Part shown: piece after piece, positions 59,649 through 64,000 of the stretch | Layout: each line of letters opens with the position of its first letter | Numbering within the stretch: the stretch's first letter is position 1 | Position numbers and translations under genes: made by a program | The notes under the pieces: model-generated | What the model was told of the DNA's origin: nothing | What the model saw: only the letters and a program-made list of their open reading frames with translations | The model's database searches: none | Source of the DNA: Porcincola sp945869225 | Lineage (GTDB): Bacteria; Bacillota; Clostridia; Lachnospirales; Lachnospiraceae | Reading direction: 5' to 3' | DNA length: 64,000 nucleotides | NCBI RefSeq assembly: GCF_052118625.1 | Contig: NZ_JBQKGW010000017.1 | Location: forward strand, 5,480 to 69,479

Positions 59649-60845
59649 ATGAAAATACTTGCGATTGATTCATCTGGAATGCCTGCGTCAGCTGCCGTCG
59701 TGGAGGATGGGAAACTGATTGCAGCGTATACTGTAAATTATCAGAAAACGCATAGCCAGACTCTGCTTCCGATGATTGATGAGCTTTCCCGTGCAATTGA
59801 ACTGGATAAAACAACCCTGGGAGCAGTAGCTGTCTCAGGTGGTCCGGGTTCCTTTACAGGACTTCGGATTGGATCAGCAACGGCAAAGGGGATTGCGCTT
59901 GCATTGAAGATCCCGATCATCAATGTACCAACATTAGAGGGACTTGCATCCAATTTCCATGGCTGCAGTGAACTGATCTGTCCGATGATGGATGCCAGAA
60001 GAACAGAAGTATTTGCTGGTGTTTACACGTATCAGGATGATTGCCTGTCCGTCAGCTCGGATAAAACGTCTCTTGATGTCCTGATGGATCAGCAACCGGT
60101 TTCAGTTGAGAAATTGTGCATCAAGCTGAACGAGATGGCAGAAAAGACCGGAAAGAGACTGATTCTTCTTGGGGATGGATGCGTGAAATACCGTGACATT
60201 CTGAATGAGAAGCTGACGGTACCGTACAAGATTGCTCCGCTGAATCTTCTTGAACAGAGAGCAGCGTCTGTTGCACTGAGGGCAGAAGAGCTGCTGGCAG
60301 CCGGACGGACAGAGACAGCGGAAGAACACAGACCGATTTACCTAAGAGTCTCTCAGGCGGAGAGAGTCAGAAGCAGCAGACTTGCGGAAAAGAGCCCGAT
60401 CCGGATCAGGCCAGCGGAGGAAAAGGATCTTTCCAGGATTGCAGTGATGGAGAAGCTGTATTTTTCTCTGCCATGGAGTGAGAAGATGCTGCGGGAATCT
60501 CTGCATCAGGCGCAGTATACGATGTTGGTGGCCGAGAACTGTGCAGACGGCGAAATTGCGGGGTACGTGATATTACTGAATGCTGCCGGAGAAGGCAACA
60601 TCATGAACATTGCAGTCTCAGATGCGCTGAGGAGACAGGGGATTGCTGGAAAACTGCTGACCGAGGTTATGCACCGCGGAAGAGAAGAGGGGATTTGCGA
60701 CTATACCCTTGAAGTGCGCAAAAGCAACAAGGCTGCGGTGACGCTTTATGAAGGACTGGGATTCCGGACGGAGGGAGTTCGGAAAGACTATTATGAACAA
60801 CCCAGGGAGGATGCATTGATTATGTGGAAGAGGAAGGAAAACTGA
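59649..60845 (+). CDS. tsaB: TsaB-RimI fusion protein
   Basis: Two proteins joined in 398 codons. Residues 1 to about 235 are TsaB (MKILAIDSSGMPASAAVVED; SGGPGSFTGLRIGSATAKG), the dimer partner of TsaD. From about 247 on is a GNAT acetyltransferase of the RimI type (SPIRIRPAEEKDLSRIAVME; the CoA loop LRRQGIAGKLL; GLGFRTEGVRKDYY), which acetylates the N-terminus of ribosomal protein S18. There is no stop or frameshift between the parts. In most genomes these are adjacent genes; here they are one. tsaD lies two genes on. Confidence 0.93.
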   Translation: MKILAIDSSGMPASAAVVEDGKLIAAYTVNYQKTHSQTLLPMIDELSRAIELDKTTLGAVAVSGGPGSFTGLRIGSATAKGIALALKIPIINVPTLEGLASNFHGCSELICPMMDARRTEVFAGVYTYQDDCLSVSSDKTSLDVLMDQQPVSVEKLCIKLNEMAEKTGKRLILLGDGCVKYRDILNEKLTVPYKIAPLNLLEQRAASVALRAEELLAAGRTETAEEHRPIYLRVSQAERVRSSRLAEKSPIRIRPAEEKDLSRIAVMEKLYFSLPWSEKMLRESLHQAQYTMLVAENCADGEIAGYVILLNAAGEGNIMNIAVSDALRRQGIAGKLLTEVMHRGREEGICDYTLEVRKSNKAAVTLYEGLGFRTEGVRKDYYEQPREDALIMWKRKEN

Positions 60846-60848
60846 TCC

Positions 60849-61760
60849 ATGCTTGATGTCTGTCTGCTCGGCTGCGGCGGAATGATGCCGCTGCCGTACC
60901 GCCATCTGACAAGTCTGATGGTGCGATATAACGGAAGCAGTCTTCTCATTGACTGCGGGGAAGGAACCCAGGTCGCGCTGCGCAAGAAGGGATGGAGCTT
61001 CAAGCCGATCGATGTCATCTGTTTCACTCATTTCCATGGGGATCATATCGGCGGACTTCCCGGTCTCCTCTTGACGATGGGAAATGCAGAGAGGACGAAG
61101 CCGCTGACGCTGATCGGACCCAGAGGCCTGCCCCGGGTGGTGAATGCACTTAGAGTCATAGCGCCGGAACTGCCATTTGAAATTCAATATGTAGAAATAC
61201 AGGGCGATGAACAGGAATTTACATTGAATGGATACCGGCTCAGGGCGTTCAAGGTCAACCACAGAGTGCCCTGTTACGGATATACAGTGGAGCTGGACAG
61301 AAGGGGGCGCTTTGACCAGGAACGCGCAAAGCGAGAGAATATCCCCCTGAAATACTGGAATCCTCTTCAAAAGGGAATGACGATTACAGCCGAGGATGGC
61401 AGGATTCTGACACCAGATATGGTACTGGGGCCGCCGAGAAAGGGGCTGAAGCTGACCTATACGACCGATACCCGGCCGACAGCTTCGATTGTCCGCAATG
61501 CGGAGAAAGCGGATCTGTTTATCTGTGAAGGGATGTATGGTGAAGAAGAGAAACTGGCGAATGCAAAGGATCACAAGCATATGATGATCCGGGAGGCAGC
61601 TTCTCTGGCTGAGGATGCGGGGGTAGGAGAACTATGGCTGACGCACTACAGCCCCTCGCTGACGCACCCGGAGCAGTACCTGGAAATGGCAGAGACGATT
61701 TTTCCACATACAAGATGCGGAAGTGATGGGCTGAGCTGCGAACTTGACTTTGAGGACTGA
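60849..61760 (+). CDS. rnz: Ribonuclease Z-like metallo-hydrolase
   Basis: A 303-residue metallo-beta-lactamase protein of the RNase Z group, which trims tRNA 3' ends. The zinc motif is FTHFHGDHIGGLPG near residue 58; other ligands are in TYTTDTRPT, FICEGMYG and LWLTHYSP. It begins 3 nt after the tsaB-rimI stop. The tRNA genes at the end of the window lack an encoded CCA, so 3' trimming before CCA addition is needed, consistent with this function. Confidence 0.88.
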   Translation: MLDVCLLGCGGMMPLPYRHLTSLMVRYNGSSLLIDCGEGTQVALRKKGWSFKPIDVICFTHFHGDHIGGLPGLLLTMGNAERTKPLTLIGPRGLPRVVNALRVIAPELPFEIQYVEIQGDEQEFTLNGYRLRAFKVNHRVPCYGYTVELDRRGRFDQERAKRENIPLKYWNPLQKGMTITAEDGRILTPDMVLGPPRKGLKLTYTTDTRPTASIVRNAEKADLFICEGMYGEEEKLANAKDHKHMMIREAASLAEDAGVGELWLTHYSPSLTHPEQYLEMAETIFPHTRCGSDGLSCELDFED

Positions 61761-61767
61761 ACGAAAG

Positions 61768-62796
61768 ATGGAAGACACAAAAGAAATCAGAATACTGGGA
61801 ATCGAAAGTTCCTGCGATGAAACGGCAGCCGCGGTTGTTGTCAATGGACGGGATGTGCGGTCCAATGTTATTTCCTCGCAGATCGATATCCATACACTCT
61901 ATGGCGGTGTCGTACCGGAAATCGCTTCCAGAAAGCACATTGAGCGCGTCAGCCAGGTTGTGGAGAAAGCGCTCAAGGATGCCCAGATGACGCTCGATGA
62001 TATCGATGCCGTCGGGGTGACCTATGGGCCGGGGCTTATCGGCCCGCTTCTGGTCGGCGTATCTGCGGCCAAGGCGATTGCGTGGGCAAAGGATCTGCCG
62101 CTTGTCGGGGTTCATCATATTGAAGGACATATCAGCGCAAATTACATTGAGAATAAGGAACTTGAACCACCATTCGGGTGTCTGATTGTTTCCGGAGGCC
62201 ATACGCATCTCGTTCTGGTAAAAGATTACGGAGAATATGAGATTCTGGGGAAAACCTGCGATGATGCAGCCGGGGAGGCGTTTGACAAGGTAGCCCGTGC
62301 AATTGGCCTGGGGTATCCGGGAGGACCGAAGATCGACAAAGTGTCCAAAGAGGGAAATGCGGACGCAATTGTGTTTCCGCAGGGAAAAGTCAGAGGGTCG
62401 GAGTATGATTTTTCATTCAGCGGCTTGAAAAGTGCAGTGCTGAACTATTTGAACGAATGCCATATGAAGGGAGAGAATATTAGTGTGCCGGACGTAGCGG
62501 CATCCTTTCAGAAGGCGGTGGTGGATGTGCTGGTTTCTCATGCCATGAGAGCTGTTGAGGAGTTTCATTTTCAAAAATTTGCGATTGCCGGGGGCGTCGC
62601 GTCCAACAGTGCTCTGAGGCGCGCAATGGAACAGGCATGCCAGGAGAGGGGAGTAGCCTTCTATCGTCCATCTCCGATCTTGTGCACCGATAATGCAGCT
62701 ATGATCGGTGCAGCAGCGTACTATGACTTCAAAAAGGGGATTCGTTCTGACTGGAGTCTGAATGCCATTCCAAATCTCAGACTTGGAGAAAGGTGA
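61768..62796 (+). CDS. tsaD: tRNA t6A transferase TsaD
   Basis: Transfers threonylcarbamoyl from its AMP adduct to tRNA A37. The start ATG at 61768 (MEDTKEIRILGIESSCDETA) gives 342 residues; upstream in-frame codons to 61744 (TTG) are not conserved. Metal ligands are in GVHHIEGHISANY, and DNAAMIGAAAYY and SFSGLKSAVL are family blocks. It lies 8 nt after rnz and 6 nt before ispD. With tsaE and the tsaB fusion nearby, only tsaC is missing from the window. Confidence 0.96.
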   Translation: MEDTKEIRILGIESSCDETAAAVVVNGRDVRSNVISSQIDIHTLYGGVVPEIASRKHIERVSQVVEKALKDAQMTLDDIDAVGVTYGPGLIGPLLVGVSAAKAIAWAKDLPLVGVHHIEGHISANYIENKELEPPFGCLIVSGGHTHLVLVKDYGEYEILGKTCDDAAGEAFDKVARAIGLGYPGGPKIDKVSKEGNADAIVFPQGKVRGSEYDFSFSGLKSAVLNYLNECHMKGENISVPDVAASFQKAVVDVLVSHAMRAVEEFHFQKFAIAGGVASNSALRRAMEQACQERGVAFYRPSPILCTDNAAMIGAAAYYDFKKGIRSDWSLNAIPNLRLGER

Positions 62797-62802
62797 TCAT
62801 AT

Positions 62803-63501
62803 ATGCAGAAAAATGCAGCTATCATTCTGTCTGCGGGGGCCGGCAGAAGGATGCATCAGGTGATGCCGAAGCAGTACCTCGACCTTTGTGGAAAGCCTGT
62901 GATTGCCTGGACGATAGAAGCATTTCAGCAGAGCCCTGACATTGATGAAATCGTGCTTGTAACAGGGCCGGATCAGATCATGAAATGTCAGGAAGAGATT
63001 GTGAAGCGGTACGGGCTGACCAAGGTATCAAAGATTGTTCCGGGCGGGGCAGAGAGAGGAGATTCTGTATTATGCGGTCTTCGTGCACTGCGTGGCGACA
63101 CGTCCTGTGTCCTGATCCATGATGGGGCAAGGCCGCTTGTCAGCCAGGCGGTGATTGCGCGTACGGCAGAAGCCGCTGCGTTATATAGGGCTGCGGCTGC
63201 CGCTGTTCCAGCCCGGGATACGGTCAAGATTGTGGATGAACAGGATATGGTGATCAGCACGCCTGATAGAAGAGAACTTCGATTGATGCAGACACCGCAG
63301 GCATTTTCTTACCCATTGATTCTGGCTGCCTATGAGAAAGTATCTGCAGACGGTGTAACCGTGACGGATGATGCCATGGCAGCAGAATACGCAGGGGCAA
63401 GTGTGAAAATTGTAGAGGGAGATGTCCGTAATATTAAAATTACAGTCCCTGAGGATCTTTTGCTGGCGGAGCTTCTGATCAGAGATCGGAAACGTCCATA
63501 A
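62803..63501 (+). CDS. ispD: 2-C-methyl-D-erythritol 4-phosphate cytidylyltransferase
   Basis: A 232-residue nucleotidyltransferase of the MEP isoprenoid pathway. The CTP loop is ILSAGAGRRMHQVMPKQYL, followed by LIHDGARPLVSQAV, AVPARDTVKIV and RRELRLMQTPQAFSY. It is the last gene of the operon starting at 58529, 6 nt after tsaD. ispF does not follow; tRNA genes do. Confidence 0.94.
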   Translation: MQKNAAIILSAGAGRRMHQVMPKQYLDLCGKPVIAWTIEAFQQSPDIDEIVLVTGPDQIMKCQEEIVKRYGLTKVSKIVPGGAERGDSVLCGLRALRGDTSCVLIHDGARPLVSQAVIARTAEAAALYRAAAAAVPARDTVKIVDEQDMVISTPDRRELRLMQTPQAFSYPLILAAYEKVSADGVTVTDDAMAAEYAGASVKIVEGDVRNIKITVPEDLLLAELLIRDRKRP

Positions 63502-63539
63502 AACACGTTCATAAAATATCTAAAAATAAAAAAAGAGTG

Positions 63540-63568
63540 TTGACATTCTAACAGGAGGATGATATATT
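63540..63568 (+). promoter_or_regulatory. Sigma-A promoter of the tRNA-Ser genes
   Basis: Consensus TTGACA (63540-63545), 17-nt spacer, TATATT (63563-63568). Transcription would start near 63575, 33 nt before the first tRNA. Confidence 0.8.
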
Positions 63569-63607
63569 AATCGAGCGCTGTAAAAAAGAACAGCATGAAA
63601 CGGTTTT

Positions 63608-63693
63608 GGAGAGGTATCGAAGTGGCTATAACGAGGCGGTCTTGAAAACCGTTTGTCCGCAAGGGCGCATGGGTTCGAATCCCATCCTCTCCG
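63608..63693 (+). tRNA. tRNA-Ser (anticodon UGA)
   Basis: The acceptor arms GGAGAGG and CCTCTCC pair fully, with G as discriminator. The anticodon loop is CTTGAAA with TGA at 63643-63645. A long variable arm and the T-loop GGTTCGAATCC are present; 86 nt in total, no encoded CCA. Confidence 0.95.
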
Positions 63694-63776
63694 TTTGATC
63701 GGAGATGAGATTCGATCATAATAAACAATATATGACGAAAGCAAAATCGTCAGATCGTAGGGCAACAAGTATTTCT

Positions 63777-63866
63777 GGAGAAGTACCCAAGCTGGCCGAA
63801 GGGACACCCCTGGAAAGGGTGCAGGTCGTTAAAAGCGGCGCGAGGGTTCAAATCCCTCCTTCTCCG
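63777..63866 (+). tRNA. tRNA-Ser (anticodon GGA)
   Basis: Acceptor GGAGAAG / CTTCTCC with G as discriminator. The anticodon loop is CTGGAAA with GGA at 63812-63814. It has a long variable arm and the T-loop GGTTCAAATCC; 90 nt, no encoded CCA. It is 83 nt after the first tRNA-Ser and likely cotranscribed. Confidence 0.95.
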
Positions 63867-64000
63867 CTGCATCGGAAACATGTCGATGCTGTGAGTACCT
63901 TGATAACTGAACAGTGAAACAACCTTGAAAGTTCTGAAAAGTTTTATTTAAGGAACTGACCTTTAAACAGTAAAAGGGATAAGAGATGTCAGTAACATCT
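63867..64000 (+). other. Tail of the tRNA cluster, possible rRNA-operon leader
   Basis: The text TTGATAACTGAACAGTGAAAC resembles spacer sequences that lie around rRNA genes in Clostridia, which would place an rRNA operon just beyond the window. The last 17 nt form a perfect small hairpin (AGATGT / ACATCT, 63984-64000) cut by the edge, which could instead be the tRNA terminator. No gene is seen. Confidence 0.3.

Noticed and set aside
1..64000. CRISPR array, insertion sequence or prophage
   Set aside because: No repeat-spacer pattern, transposase, integrase or phage structural gene was found; the tandem repeats seen are 10- and 15-nt units without spacers.

Overview
The window looks like a chromosomal backbone segment of a Gram-positive clostridium, most likely a Lachnospiraceae member. 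This rests on gene content and order: ireB-ruvX-DUF1292, the secA-prfB pair, CodY, HrcA-type CIRCE operators, a DUF4250 protein, standalone MetH plus its activation protein, and formate-THF ligase. Base composition is roughly balanced. Coding density is high. I see no insertion sequence, prophage or CRISPR array, and rRNA genes are not reached, although the right edge may approach an rRNA operon.

Layout. 1-4750: cysteine desulfurase tail and thiI (sulfur transfer to tRNA), an inverted Crh/HPr-like gene, mtaB, then ireB-ruvX-DUF1292. 4780-9550: RNase J with a 10-nt repeat leader, ylbF, the tRNA wobble-uridine pair trmR/trhP, and a phosphopantetheinyl transferase. 9546-12500 (minus): comM and dprA, DNA-uptake and recombination genes, divergent from topA, which is followed by codY. 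16200-21030: heat-shock block groES-groEL and clpB, each behind a CIRCE operator. 21069-24286 (minus): ABC-2 exporter, divergent from a large secreted protein of unknown function. 26200-27820: flavodoxin and DUF4250 (minus) against a small membrane protein, rarA and argS.

31000-36530 is the most distinctive part: a membrane-anchored Ser/Thr kinase, a 961-residue surface protein with about four repeated modules, and a CPBP-family membrane protein, preceded by a promoter that runs straight into a terminator hairpin. 36600-47700 holds one-carbon and cofactor genes: glyA, an ArsP_2-like exporter, hslO, nadE, fhs, an isolated hisA-like gene, a MetH-reactivation protein and metH. 47790-52360: hpf, secA and prfB; prfB lacks the usual programmed frameshift. 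52530-56900: a YdjI/YdjG/YdjH-like membrane-stress set without PspA, then an ACT-domain protein and thrH. 57019-58259 (minus): two membrane proteins. 58529-63501: nudix-tsaE-tsaB/rimI fusion-rnz-tsaD-ispD, most of the t6A tRNA pathway in one operon. It ends with two serine tRNA genes.

Translation and tRNA modification is the recurring theme (thiI, mtaB, trmR, trhP, tsaB, tsaD, tsaE, rnz, argS, prfB, hpf). MtaB acts on the t6A that the tsa genes make. Start codons were moved from the longest possible start wherever a ribosome binding site or family length argued for it; each case is stated.
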